Assembly (NCBI GenBank): GCA_019415525.1
Contig: DXZA01000081.1
Span: 1 to 64,000, forward strand
Origin: Tyzzerella sp.
GTDB lineage: Bacteria > Bacillota > Clostridia > Lachnospirales > Anaerotignaceae
DNA length: 64,000 bases
Direction: 5' to 3'
In this document: in pieces, positions 17,445-26,128 of the stretch
Position numbering within the stretch: the first letter of the stretch is position 1
How the letters are laid out: the number at the start of each line of letters is the position of its first letter
The notes under the pieces: model-generated
Databases searched by the model: none
What the model was told of the DNA's origin: nothing
What the model saw: the letters and a program-made list of their open reading frames with translations, nothing else
Translations under genes and position numbers: made by a program

Positions 17445-17894
17445 TCAAAAATTTCTTTCACTGTCAAGAAGAATTGTAACAGGTCCATCATTAAGAAGTT
17501 CAACTTTCATTTCAGCCTGAAATATACCTGTTTCAACCTTTAAAGGCAGTTCTTTTGCACGTCTTACAAATTCCTCAAATATACTCTGTGCATCTTTTGG
17601 AGATGCTGCTGTTGCATAACTTGGACGTCTACCCTTTCTTGCATCACCATAAAGAGTAAAATTAGGAACAATAAGAAGTTCACCTTCTATATCCTTAAGA
17701 GAAAGATTCATTTTATCATTCTCATCTTCAAATATTCTTAAATTAACTATTTTTTCAAGCATATAGTCCATTACTTTTTCATCATCAGAATTAATCATTC
17801 CAACAAGAACAATAATGCCTCTTTTTATTTCGCCAACAACATTTCCATCAACAGAAACCTTTGCCCACGAAACCCTTTGTATTACTCCACGCAT
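17445..17894 (-). CDS. dtd: D-aminoacyl-tRNA deacylase
   Basis: Removes D-amino acids (and glycine from tRNA-Ala) from mischarged tRNAs. At 149 residues it is full length. The cis-Pro loop NDGPVT (about 135-140) is present. The active-site motif normally SQFTL reads PNFTL here (residues 77-81): Thr80 is kept, but Ser77 and Gln78 are changed to Pro and Asn. The following YGDARKGRRPSY is standard. CGGAGG precedes the ATG. It follows rsh by 12 nt, the usual order in Firmicutes. Confidence 0.93.
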   Translation of the reverse strand: MRGVIQRVSWAKVSVDGNVVGEIKRGIIVLVGMINSDDEKVMDYMLEKIVNLRIFEDENDKMNLSLKDIEGELLIVPNFTLYGDARKGRRPSYATAASPKDAQSIFEEFVRRAKELPLKVETGIFQAEMKVELLNDGPVTILLDSERNF

Positions 17895-17906
17895 AAAAGC
17901 CTCCGT

Positions 17907-20138
17907 TTATGTTGTAACTCTTTCAATATCTCTTACACCTGCAATATTTTTAAGTCTTCTACTTATCTTTTCAAGCTGTTCTTTACTTGAAATTTCAATA
18001 GTAACATTAAATATTGCTACAAGGTCTTTATTTGTTCTTGCATTAAGAGCCTTAACAAGTATACCTTCTTCAGAAAGAACTCTTGATATATCAAATATAA
18101 GATTAACTCTTTCATCAGCAACTATTCTTATTTCAGCAAAATAAGAAACATCTTCATTTGCAGTTTGAGCCTTATCTGCCCATTCTGTTTCAACGAGTCT
18201 GTGTCTTTCGTCTTCAGTAAGATTTATAATATTTATACAATCAGTTCTGTGTACAGTAACACCTCTACCTTTTGTTACAAAACCAATTATTTCATCACCA
18301 GGTACAGGAGAACAGCATCTTGAAAACTTAACAGCAACATCTCCTATTCCTTTTACAATGACACCACTTTTACTTTTTTCAGCTTTACCATTTTTAGCTC
18401 CATGAGCTTCCATTTTTTTAAGAAGGTCTTCAGCAGTTTGAGCTTTATTTTTCTCTTTCTGAAGTTCTTCTATAAAACGGTTTACAACTTGACCTTCTTT
18501 GATACCACCATGACCAACACCGGCACAAAGAGCATCCCAATCTTTGTATACAAATTTACTTACAACTGTATCAACCCATTCAGGTCTTATAAGTTCAGAA
18601 ACTGTATAACCTTTTTTCTTTATATCTTTTTCAATAAGTTCTTTTCCTCGAATTATATTTTCTTCTTTAAACTCTTTCTTAAACCACTGATTTATTTTTG
18701 TTCTTGCTTGAGAACTTTTTACAAGGTTAAGCCAATCTCTACTTGGACCTTTTGAGTTATTCGAAGTAATAATTTCTATACGGTCACCATTTTGAACTTT
18801 ATAGTCAAAGTTTACAATTTTATTATTTACTCTTGCCCCTACCATTTTATTTCCAACAGCAGAATGTATCATATATGCAAAGTCAATAGGTGTAGAACCT
18901 TTAGGAAGACTTATAACATCTCCTCTTGGTGAAAAAGCATAAACTTGGTCATCAAATATATTAAGGTCTGTTTTTATAGTATCCATAAATTCCTTATTAT
19001 CTGACATATCCTTTTGCCATTCAAGGATTTGTCTAAGCCAAGTAAGTTTTGCTTCTTCTTTTGCAGAAGATTTTTCTCCACCTTTACCTTCTTTATATTT
19101 CCAATGGGCAGCGATACCATACTCACTTGTACGATGCATATCCCATGTTCTTATCTGAATTTCAAAAGGTTCTCCCTCTGGGCCTATAAGTGTATTATGA
19201 AGTGACTGATACATATTAGGCTTTGGCATTGCTATATAGTCCTTAAACCTTCCAGGCATAGGCATATACATATCATGAACAATACCTAAAACTGCATAAC
19301 AATCTTTCACATTATCAACTATGGCACGAATAGCAAAAAGGTCATAAATTTGGTCAATAGTTTTATTTTGATTAACCATTTTTTTATAAATACTAAAGAA
19401 ATGTTTACTTCTTCCATCAACCTTACCTTTTATTCCAGCCTCTTCCATTTTGGCCATAACATCATTTACTATTCTTCTTACAAACTCTTCTCTTTCAGCT
19501 TTTTTATGTTCTATTTTGTGTGCTAAATCATAATATTCTGTAGGATTAAGATATTTAAAACAAAGGTCTTCCATTTCGGTTCTTATTTTACTAATACCTA
19601 ATCTATGAGCCAATGGAGCATATATATCCATTGTTTCTTGTGCCTTTTCCCTTTGTTTTGCCTCAGTCATATAGTTAAGTGTACGCATATTATGAAGTCT
19701 GTCAGCAAGCTTTATAAGAATAACTCGTATATCCTTTGCCATAGCAAGGAACATTTTTCTATAATTCTCTGCTTGTATTTCTTCTTTTGACGCAGAATAT
19801 GAAAGTTTACTAAGCTTTGTAACACCATCTACAAGTATAGCTATTTCTTCACTAAATAGATTTTTTATATCATCATAGGTATATGGTGTATCTTCAATAG
19901 TATCATGAAGAATTCCCGCAACTATTGATTCCATATCAAGCTCAAGTTCCGCAAGTATATATGCAACTTTTAACGGATGAATAATATAAGGCTCTCCGGA
20001 ACGTCTTTTCTGGTCCTTGTGTGCATCTACCGCAAGTTTATAAGCCTTTTCTACCATAGTGAATTCCTTAGTAGGGTGATAAGTTTTTATCTTTTCAATC
20101 AACTGCTGATAAAGTTCTTCTTCTATTGGTATAGCCAC
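17907..20138 (-). CDS. rel: Bifunctional (p)ppGpp synthetase/hydrolase (Rel/Spo homologue)
   Basis: Makes and degrades the stringent-response alarmone. Domains in order: HD hydrolase with intact HDTIED, synthetase (RSKHFFSIYKKM, YQSLHNTLIGPEGEPFEIQIRT), TGS (VYAFSPRGDVISLPKGSTPIDFAY), a zinc-finger-like segment with RCCSPVPGDEI, and a C-terminal ACT domain. Both catalytic centres look functional. The longest frame begins with GTG at 20147, but its Shine-Dalgarno sequence would overlap the codon; the GTG at 20138 has AAGGGG 8 nt upstream and is preferred (743 residues). dtd follows immediately. Confidence 0.95.
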   Translation of the reverse strand: MAIPIEEELYQQLIEKIKTYHPTKEFTMVEKAYKLAVDAHKDQKRRSGEPYIIHPLKVAYILAELELDMESIVAGILHDTIEDTPYTYDDIKNLFSEEIAILVDGVTKLSKLSYSASKEEIQAENYRKMFLAMAKDIRVILIKLADRLHNMRTLNYMTEAKQREKAQETMDIYAPLAHRLGISKIRTEMEDLCFKYLNPTEYYDLAHKIEHKKAEREEFVRRIVNDVMAKMEEAGIKGKVDGRSKHFFSIYKKMVNQNKTIDQIYDLFAIRAIVDNVKDCYAVLGIVHDMYMPMPGRFKDYIAMPKPNMYQSLHNTLIGPEGEPFEIQIRTWDMHRTSEYGIAAHWKYKEGKGGEKSSAKEEAKLTWLRQILEWQKDMSDNKEFMDTIKTDLNIFDDQVYAFSPRGDVISLPKGSTPIDFAYMIHSAVGNKMVGARVNNKIVNFDYKVQNGDRIEIITSNNSKGPSRDWLNLVKSSQARTKINQWFKKEFKEENIIRGKELIEKDIKKKGYTVSELIRPEWVDTVVSKFVYKDWDALCAGVGHGGIKEGQVVNRFIEELQKEKNKAQTAEDLLKKMEAHGAKNGKAEKSKSGVIVKGIGDVAVKFSRCCSPVPGDEIIGFVTKGRGVTVHRTDCINIINLTEDERHRLVETEWADKAQTANEDVSYFAEIRIVADERVNLIFDISRVLSEEGILVKALNARTNKDLVAIFNVTIEISSKEQLEKISRRLKNIAGVRDIERVTT

Positions 20139-20180
20139 AAAAATCACCCCTTTTCACTAAAAATAAAATTTATAAATAAT

Positions 20181-20209
20181 ATTATAGTAATTACACAAAA
20201 ATTTTTCAA
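20181..20209 (-). promoter_or_regulatory. SigA-type promoter of rel-dtd
   Basis: TTGAAA (20204-20209) and TATAAT (20181-20186), spacing 17, on the minus strand; the predicted leader is about 36 nt. Confidence 0.8.
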
Positions 20210-20247
20210 GTATACTCTATACCAAAAACAGCTAAAATATTTAAAAA

Positions 20248-21462
20248 TTACTTATTTTCAAAATTAAGCAAGCCTCTATTATATTTTACTTTAAGTATTC
20301 TTTCAACAGACTTATCAATTCTCTCTTCACTAATTGTACCATTTTTAACACTATTTAATATATAATTATATACAACATCCGGATTTTTTGGCATAAGAAA
20401 AATATCTATGTCTGCATCTATTCCATACTGTGCTATTTCTTCATCTGTATAATAATTAGTAATCGCTCCCATATCAAGAGCATCTGTTATTACTATTCCA
20501 TCAAACCCCATATAATCTCTAAGCATCTTGGAAATCATTGTTTTAGATAATGATGTAGGAAGATTTGATTTATCAACATTAGGTACTTTTATATGACTTG
20601 CCATAATAAAATCAACATCATTTTCTATCGCTTCCTCAAAAGGAATAAGTTCACAGTTTTCAAGCCTTGTTATATTATGTTCAACAAATGTTTCTGTTGT
20701 ATGTGTATCTGTATATGTATCACCATGCCCTGGAAAGTGCTTCACACAAGAACTTACATTATTTTTTTGAAGTCCATTTATGGCAGAAACAACAAACTCT
20801 GATACCACTTCCGGTGTACTTCCAAAGGCTCTATCACCTATAACTGTATTTTCAGGATTTGTATTTATATCAGCAACAGGTGCAAAATCCACATTAAAAC
20901 CAAGTTCCAATATTTCTTTTGCAATTATACTCATATTGTTTTCTGCTTCATTAGGATTTCCACTTTGCCCCATTTGCTGTGCAGTAGGTATTTGTGGTGT
21001 ATTTATATTTCCACTGTAATGAAGTCTTGATACTCTGCCACCTTCCTCATCAATCCCTACAAAAAGAGGTATTTCACTTTCATTTTGTAAACTATCAATA
21101 TACTCTTTCGTTTGTTCTTCTGTATCTATATTCTCACCAAAAAGTATTACACCTGATGGCTTTATATATTTGATATCAGAAATAATATCATCATTTATTG
21201 AAGTAATACCATTATCTTGATTATCTCTTCTCCAAGCAAGCATAAACATTTGTCCTACTTTTTCTTCAATGGTCATATTAGAAATTAAATTTGATATATA
21301 TTCATCTCTTATTTCACTAGATGTTTTTTCTGTATTATCATCCATATTTCCATCATAAAGTGTATACTCTTCAAATTTATCTTCTTGTCTTGGATTATAT
21401 ATATAGCTACAACCTGAAAGAATTAAAACTAACATAATAAAAGCAATAAATTTTTTCAACAA
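20248..21462 (-). CDS. NagZ-like beta-N-acetylhexosaminidase, GH3 lipoprotein
   Basis: Predicted to cleave terminal N-acetylglucosamine from peptidoglycan fragments. Glycoside hydrolase family 3, 404 residues. A signal peptide ends in a lipobox (LILSGC, Cys18), so the enzyme is lipid-anchored outside the membrane. The NagZ signature KHFPGHGDTYTDTHTTE carries the catalytic His-Asp pair, and the nucleophile Asp lies in GIVITDALDMGAI. Only the GH3 N-terminal domain is present. It is a one-gene unit, divergent from the ttcA-like gene. Specificity is inferred from the family. Confidence 0.88.
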   Translation of the reverse strand: MLKKFIAFIMLVLILSGCSYIYNPRQEDKFEEYTLYDGNMDDNTEKTSSEIRDEYISNLISNMTIEEKVGQMFMLAWRRDNQDNGITSINDDIISDIKYIKPSGVILFGENIDTEEQTKEYIDSLQNESEIPLFVGIDEEGGRVSRLHYSGNINTPQIPTAQQMGQSGNPNEAENNMSIIAKEILELGFNVDFAPVADINTNPENTVIGDRAFGSTPEVVSEFVVSAINGLQKNNVSSCVKHFPGHGDTYTDTHTTETFVEHNITRLENCELIPFEEAIENDVDFIMASHIKVPNVDKSNLPTSLSKTMISKMLRDYMGFDGIVITDALDMGAITNYYTDEEIAQYGIDADIDIFLMPKNPDVVYNYILNSVKNGTISEERIDKSVERILKVKYNRGLLNFENK

Positions 21463-21534
21463 ATCTCCTCCCTTTAAGATTATATAAAAATTATATTATT
21501 TTTGAATTAAAAAGGCAATTACATATATTATTAA

Positions 21535-21563
21535 TTGCTTTACATGATTATTTACTATATAAT
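21535..21563 (+). promoter_or_regulatory. Promoter of the ttcA-like gene cluster
   Basis: TTGCTT (21535-21540) and TATAAT (21558-21563) are 17 nt apart. The -35 is overlapped by an inverted repeat, GCAATTA (21515-21521) with TAATTGC (21532-21538), which could be an operator. Confidence 0.6.
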
Positions 21564-21597
21564 ATCTTGTAATAAAATTTATGGAGGTATTTTTTTA

Positions 21598-22326
21598 ATG
21601 AAACTTCAAAGACTTTTAAGCTATGTAAGAAGAGCCGTTGATGACTATAATATGATAGAAGAAGGCGATAAAATTGCAATTGGTGTATCAGGTGGAAAAG
21701 ACAGCCTTTGTCTTCTTATAGCATTAAAAACACTTCAAAGATTTTATCCAAAACACTTTGAAATCGAAGCAATAACAGTATCTTTAGGACTTCCTGGAGC
21801 AAAATATGATGATGTTCGTGAACTTTGCAAAAGTATTGGTGTAAATTATACTGTTGTTGAAACAGATATAGGTCAAATTATATTCTATGAAAGAAAAGAA
21901 AAAAATCCTTGTTCTCTTTGTGCAAAAATGCGTAAAGGTGCATTAAACGATGCTGCTGAAAGACTTGGTTGCAACAAAGTTGCTCTTGGACATAATAAAG
22001 ATGATGTTATAGAAACATTCTTCATGTCACTTTTCTACGAAGGCAGAATAAATACATTTGCACCTGTAAGTTATCTTGATAGAAAAAAACTTTACTCTAT
22101 ACGTCCTCTTATGTATGTACCTGAGTACGAAGCAAAAAGTTTTGTTACAAAAAGCGGCATTAATATAGTTAAAAATCCTTGCCTTGTTGATGGAAATACA
22201 AAACGTCAAGAAACTAAAGAATTTATAGCTTCAATATCTAAAAACTATGATAACCTTCCTGAAAAGGTATTTGGTGCTATACAACGTTCATACCTTAAAG
22301 GCTGGGAAAAACCTGAGAAAAAATAA
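21598..22326 (+). CDS. TtcA-family tRNA thiolation ATPase
   Basis: Adenylates a target base so that sulfur can be inserted; characterised TtcA makes 2-thiocytidine at tRNA position 32. The 242-residue protein has the PP-loop GVSGGKDS, the family Cys pair in CSLCAKMRKG, LGHNKDDVIETFF and IRPLMYVPE. An upstream in-frame ATG at 21535 is unlikely, because GGAGG lies before the ATG at 21598. It leads a short plus-strand cluster with a recombinase and a Nudix gene. The exact tRNA position is inferred. Confidence 0.82.
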   Translation: MKLQRLLSYVRRAVDDYNMIEEGDKIAIGVSGGKDSLCLLIALKTLQRFYPKHFEIEAITVSLGLPGAKYDDVRELCKSIGVNYTVVETDIGQIIFYERKEKNPCSLCAKMRKGALNDAAERLGCNKVALGHNKDDVIETFFMSLFYEGRINTFAPVSYLDRKKLYSIRPLMYVPEYEAKSFVTKSGINIVKNPCLVDGNTKRQETKEFIASISKNYDNLPEKVFGAIQRSYLKGWEKPEKK

Positions 22327-22344
22327 TAAAGAGGTGAAAACAAT

Positions 22345-23409
22345 ATGGCAGATTATTTTGAAGAACAAAAACAAAAATATACTCTACAACTCAGAGAACT
22401 TATAAAAAGTCTGCCTCCTTTTGCAGATGAATTCTTTAGAGGTATATCCCTTACAACATCTGTTAAAACAAGATTTGGATATGCCCATGACCTTAGAATA
22501 TTTTTTAATTATATACTTGAATATATGGAAGAGTTTGAATATAAAACAATGAATGATTTAACTATTTCTGACCTTGATACAATACAATCTGAGGATATAG
22601 ATAAATTTATGGAATATCTTTCATATTATACAAAGCACGACCCTAAAAATGTTACCGTTGAATTAGAATTTCAAAACGATGAACATGGTAAGGCAAGAAA
22701 ACTGGCTGCAATACGTTCACTTTATAAATTTTTCTATAAAAAGAAAAAAATAAAAGCAAATCCAGCTTCAATAGTTGATATTCCAAAAATACATGAAAAA
22801 GCTATTGTACGTCTTGATGTTGATGAGGTTGCAGAACTTCTTGATGAAATCGAATCTGGAGAAAATCTTACAAAAAGACAACAAAAATTTCATGAAAAAC
22901 TTAAAGTACGAGATTTGGCTCTTGTAACATTATTATTAGGAACAGGAATGCGTGTTTCAGAATGTGTTGGAATAAATATTGATGATATAGACTTTAAACA
23001 AAACGGTGTAAAAGTTACAAGAAAAGGCGGAAACCAAGTAATACTTTATTTTGGTGAAGAAGTAAAAGAAGCACTTTTAAATTATATAGATGAAAGAAAT
23101 AAGGGCTTGGCAAAAACAAAAGATGAAACTGCACTTTTTCTATCAAATAGAGGAACAAGAATAACTGTACGTGCTGTTCAAAATCTTGTTAAAAAATATT
23201 CTCAAATAATAACAAAGGTTAAAAATATTACTCCCCACAAATTAAGAAGTACATATGGTACAAATCTTTATCAAGAAACAGGAGATATATATCTTGTTGC
23301 TGATGTTTTAGGACATGCTGATGTAAATACAACAAAGAAACATTATGCTGCAATAGAAGAAGCAAGAAGAAGAAGTGCTGCAAAAAAAATCAAACTTAGA
23401 CGAGATTAA
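22345..23409 (+). CDS. Xer-type tyrosine recombinase (XerS-like length)
   Basis: Site-specific recombinase of 354 residues. The N-terminal SAM-like DNA-binding domain begins LPPFADEFFRGISLTTSVKTRFGYAHDLR. The catalytic set is complete: Arg in GTGMRVSE, Lys in TRKGG, HKLR, His in LGHADVNTTKKHY, and the nucleophile Tyr in the last. It is longer than XerC or XerD (about 300) and near the 356 residues of streptococcal XerS. There is no excisionase, attachment-site repeat or phage gene around it, so chromosome dimer resolution is more likely than integration. AAAGAGGTG precedes the ATG. Confidence 0.85.
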   Translation: MADYFEEQKQKYTLQLRELIKSLPPFADEFFRGISLTTSVKTRFGYAHDLRIFFNYILEYMEEFEYKTMNDLTISDLDTIQSEDIDKFMEYLSYYTKHDPKNVTVELEFQNDEHGKARKLAAIRSLYKFFYKKKKIKANPASIVDIPKIHEKAIVRLDVDEVAELLDEIESGENLTKRQQKFHEKLKVRDLALVTLLLGTGMRVSECVGINIDDIDFKQNGVKVTRKGGNQVILYFGEEVKEALLNYIDERNKGLAKTKDETALFLSNRGTRITVRAVQNLVKKYSQIITKVKNITPHKLRSTYGTNLYQETGDIYLVADVLGHADVNTTKKHYAAIEEARRRSAAKKIKLRRD

Positions 23410-23422
23410 AAGAAGTGATATT

Positions 23423-24052
23423 ATGAATTCAAATAAAATAAAAAATATATTTTCAAACTATTTACCACAAATAGAGGGAACTTATTTAAAAAGTTCTGTT
23501 ATGGTACTTCTTTTTGAAAAAGAAGATGGTTTTCATGTACTTTTCAATAAACGTTCATTTAAACTTAAACATCAACCAGGGGATATATGCTTTCCTGGTG
23601 GACGTCAAGAAGAAAATGAAACTCCAATTGAAACTGCATATAGAGAAGTATATGAAGAGCTTGGAATAAATAGAAGTAATATAGAAATTATAGGTAAATC
23701 TGATACAATAGTAACAACAGGTAGAGGTGTAATAACACCATTTATAGGTATTGTAAAAAATATAAATATAGAAGATGTAAAATACAGTACTGATGAAGTA
23801 GAAAATATATTTACTGTACCACTTTCATTCTTTTTCGAAACTCAACCTGATGTATATTCTATGTCTTTTGAACCTATACTCCCTGATAATTTTCCATACC
23901 ATCTTATTGTAAATGGTGAAAATTATAAATTTGTAAAAACTTCAGTTACACATTTCTTTTATAAATATAAAGACTATGTTATATGGGGTATAACAGCAAA
24001 AATAATTTCAAATATTATAGATATAATAAAAAAAGAAAAAACTGTCATATAA
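23423..24052 (+). CDS. Nudix hydrolase, CoA pyrophosphatase-like
   Basis: Hydrolyses a nucleoside diphosphate linked to another moiety; the segment HQPGDICFPGGRQEENETP resembles the NudL/CoA pyrophosphatase group. The Nudix box GRQEENETPIETAYREVYEE is intact (G-x5-E-x7-REVYEE). 209 residues from ATG 23423, which lies 13 nt after the recombinase stop. The longer frame at 23375 overlaps the recombinase and is rejected. The stop codon lies inside the shared terminator hairpin. Confidence 0.85.
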   Translation: MNSNKIKNIFSNYLPQIEGTYLKSSVMVLLFEKEDGFHVLFNKRSFKLKHQPGDICFPGGRQEENETPIETAYREVYEELGINRSNIEIIGKSDTIVTTGRGVITPFIGIVKNINIEDVKYSTDEVENIFTVPLSFFFETQPDVYSMSFEPILPDNFPYHLIVNGENYKFVKTSVTHFFYKYKDYVIWGITAKIISNIIDIIKKEKTVI

Positions 24053-24072
24053 AAATATGACAGTTTTATTTT
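24037..24072. terminator. Shared terminator of convergent Nudix and rbgA genes
   Basis: AAAACTGTCATA and TATGACAGTTTT form a 12-bp stem with A/T tracts on both sides. It overlaps the Nudix stop codon and reaches the rbgA stop codon. Confidence 0.88.
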
Positions 24073-25009
24073 ATTTCTTTTTAAATTCTTGTTTTCTCTT
24101 ATAATCAGCTTCTTTTTTGGCTCTTTCTTCTTCTGCTTTTCTTTCGTTCATATTTTTAATATCTTCTGGAAGTTCAAGTGTTATTTTTCCAAGCTTTCCA
24201 CCTCTGAACTCGTCCATAAGAATTTTAGCAGTTCTTTCAAAGTCTACTTCTCCGCCTCTTATTTTAAAACCTCTTTTTTCTCCTATCTTAGCAAGAATTT
24301 CATGCGGTTCATCTATTGAGTCAAACTCTATATTATAACGTTTTCTTATGCAATCAGCATCAACAGACATCATAAGATTTATAAATTCTACACCCATTGT
24401 CTGTATATCAAGAATATCATCATTTATAGCACCTGTAAAAGCAAGTTTAAGACCTACTTCTTTATCTTCAAACTTAGGCCAAAGTATTCCTGGAGTATCA
24501 AGAAGTTCAAAATCTTTTTTTATTCTTATCCATTGTTTTCCTCTTGTAACCCCTGGTTTATCTCCCGTTTTTGCAGTTGTTTTACCAACATATTTATTTA
24601 TAAACGTTGATTTACCAACATTTGGAATACCTGCAATCATACTTCTTATAGGTACAAATATTCTACCTCTTGCTTTTTGCTTTTCTATTTTTTCTTTCAT
24701 AAGTTCTTTTGCAGCATTTGTAACTTCTGAAATACCTGTACCTTTTATAGCATTAACCAAAACAACTTTAAATCCTTTTTCCTCAAAGTATTTTGTCCAT
24801 ATGGCTGTTGATTTTTCATCAGCAAGGTCACATTTATTCATTACTACAATTCTATATTTATTTTTAGCAAGTTCATCAATATCAGGATTTTTACTACTAT
24901 ATGGAATTCTTGCATCAAGAAGCTCAATAACAACATCAACAAGAGATATATTCTCCTGCATCATTCTTCTTGTTTTTGTCATATGCCCTGGATACCATTG
25001 TATATTCAT
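24071..25009 (-). CDS. rbgA: Ribosome biogenesis GTPase RbgA (YlqF)
   Basis: Circularly permuted GTPase needed for late 50S assembly. The permuted order is visible: G4 (MNKCD, near residue 57) comes before G1 (GIPNVGKST, near 125) and G3 (LDTPG). 312 residues; the C-terminal tail is highly charged and lysine-rich, fitting RNA binding. AGAGGTG precedes the ATG. The order rplS-lepB-rbgA is conserved across Firmicutes. Confidence 0.95.
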   Translation of the reverse strand: MNIQWYPGHMTKTRRMMQENISLVDVVIELLDARIPYSSKNPDIDELAKNKYRIVVMNKCDLADEKSTAIWTKYFEEKGFKVVLVNAIKGTGISEVTNAAKELMKEKIEKQKARGRIFVPIRSMIAGIPNVGKSTFINKYVGKTTAKTGDKPGVTRGKQWIRIKKDFELLDTPGILWPKFEDKEVGLKLAFTGAINDDILDIQTMGVEFINLMMSVDADCIRKRYNIEFDSIDEPHEILAKIGEKRGFKIRGGEVDFERTAKILMDEFRGGKLGKITLELPEDIKNMNERKAEEERAKKEADYKRKQEFKKK

Positions 25010-25024
25010 ATTAAAATCACCTCT

Positions 25025-25576
25025 TTAATTAAAAAATTCTATACTATCAAAAGGGTATAATCTTATAAAAACCTTACCCATTATATCTTCTTGTTCAATA
25101 TCACCTATTTTTTCAGTACGACTATCTGAGCTTGCATTCCTATTATCACCCATTACAAAATAAGAATTTTCAGAGACTACATAAGGATATTCTATATCAC
25201 CTGTTTGTTGTATAGGCTCCATTATATAATCTTCTTCATAAAGCTCTCCATTTATATATAAATCATATTTCAAGTCATAACTTTCTTCATCTTCCACAAA
25301 CTCAATAGTATCACCTGGTAAACCAATAACTCTTTTTATAAGAAGTTCTTCACTTCCATCATAATTACAAACTATAATATCTCCTCTTTCAGGTTCAATA
25401 AATTTATATAGTTTATTTATACCTACAAAGTCATAGTGTAAAAATGTAGGCTCCATTGATTCACCTTTTATTCTAACAGTTCCAAATATTTGAAGAATAA
25501 TTATAACAATAACAGCGAATATAATAAAAAGTCTATTTTCTCTTAATTCTTTTTTTATTTTATCTAGCAAATACAC
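25025..25576 (-). CDS. lepB: Signal peptidase I
   Basis: Cleaves signal peptides from exported proteins at the outer face of the membrane. 183 residues: one N-terminal membrane segment (about 15-34), then the catalytic Ser in GESMEPT, the catalytic Lys in LLIKRVIGLPGD, and the box GDNRNASSDSR. It is the small Gram-positive (SipS-like) form. It lies between rplS and rbgA. Confidence 0.95.
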   Translation of the reverse strand: MYLLDKIKKELRENRLFIIFAVIVIIILQIFGTVRIKGESMEPTFLHYDFVGINKLYKFIEPERGDIIVCNYDGSEELLIKRVIGLPGDTIEFVEDEESYDLKYDLYINGELYEEDYIMEPIQQTGDIEYPYVVSENSYFVMGDNRNASSDSRTEKIGDIEQEDIMGKVFIRLYPFDSIEFFN

Positions 25577-25603
25577 TCACCTACCTAAAAAACGGTAAAT
25601 TTT

Positions 25604-25631
25604 AAGGGTACTGAAAAAATTCAGTACCCTT
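25604..25631 (-). terminator. Hairpin between rplS and lepB
   Basis: AAGGGTACTGA and TCAGTACCCTT form an 11-bp stem 12 nt past the rplS stop codon. The following minus-strand tract is AAAATTTA, poor for termination, so it may only reduce expression of lepB-rbgA or protect the rplS mRNA end. Confidence 0.6.
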
Positions 25632-25642
25632 ATCAATTTTAA

Positions 25643-25987
25643 TTATTTTAAAACTTCTTTAACTTTAGCTGCTTTGCCAACTCTATCTCTTAAGTAGTAA
25701 AGTTTAGCACGTCTTACAATACCACGTCTTACAAGTTCGATTTTTTCGATTCTTGGAGAGTGTACTGGCCATGTTCTTTCAACACCTACACCAGAAGCAA
25801 TTCTTCTTACTGTAAATGTTTCTTTTAAACCACCATTCTGTCTTTTGATAACAACACCTTCAAAAGTCTGAATTCTTTCTCTTGTTCCTTCAACAACTTT
25901 TGCATGTACACGAACTGTGTCACCAACATTAAAAGGAGTTATTTCTGATTTTAACTGTTCATTTTCTAATTCTCTAATTATATCCAT
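25643..25987 (-). CDS. rplS: 50S ribosomal protein L19
   Basis: Structural protein at the 30S-50S interface. 114 residues with FNVGDTVRVHAKVVEG, RIQTFEGVVIKR and ERTWPVHSPRIEKIEL. The frame extends to 26098, but that extension is the promoter and leader; AAGGAGG stands before ATG 25987. trmD and rimM, the usual upstream neighbours, are replaced here by apt and recJ. Confidence 0.97.
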   Translation of the reverse strand: MDIIRELENEQLKSEITPFNVGDTVRVHAKVVEGTRERIQTFEGVVIKRQNGGLKETFTVRRIASGVGVERTWPVHSPRIEKIELVRRGIVRRAKLYYLRDRVGKAAKVKEVLK

Positions 25988-26063
25988 TTTGAGTTTCCTC
26001 CTTCCCTCAAAGACATTCTTAACACAAACCTTTATTGCATCAGAGGACTGTCCGTACTCACAG
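25988..26063 (-). ncRNA. rplS 5' leader, candidate L19 autoregulatory leader
   Basis: From the predicted start near 26063 there is a leader of about 75 nt that is GC-richer than its flanks. CCTC (in GTCCTCTG) can pair with GAGG just before the Shine-Dalgarno sequence, and CTGT with ACAG. Known Firmicute rplS genes often carry an L19 leader RNA; this is a candidate by position, not by a verified consensus match. Confidence 0.4.
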
Positions 26064-26069
26064 GTCATT

Positions 26070-26098
26070 ATTATAACATCACTTATAATATTTTGCAA
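26070..26098 (-). promoter_or_regulatory. SigA-type promoter of rplS-lepB-rbgA
   Basis: TTGCAA (26093-26098) and TATAAT (26070-26075) are 17 nt apart on the minus strand, in the gap after apt. Confidence 0.85.
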
Positions 26099-26128
26099 TA
26101 TATTTTTTTACAAAATATCAATAAAATT

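Noticed and set aside
22345..23409. Integrated mobile element around the tyrosine recombinase
   Set aside because: Neighbours are housekeeping genes; no direct-repeat attachment sites, excisionase, relaxase or tRNA gene are visible.
25988..26098. 37-codon N-terminal extension of L19
   Set aside because: It covers the -35 and -10 of the rplS promoter and has no similarity to L19.
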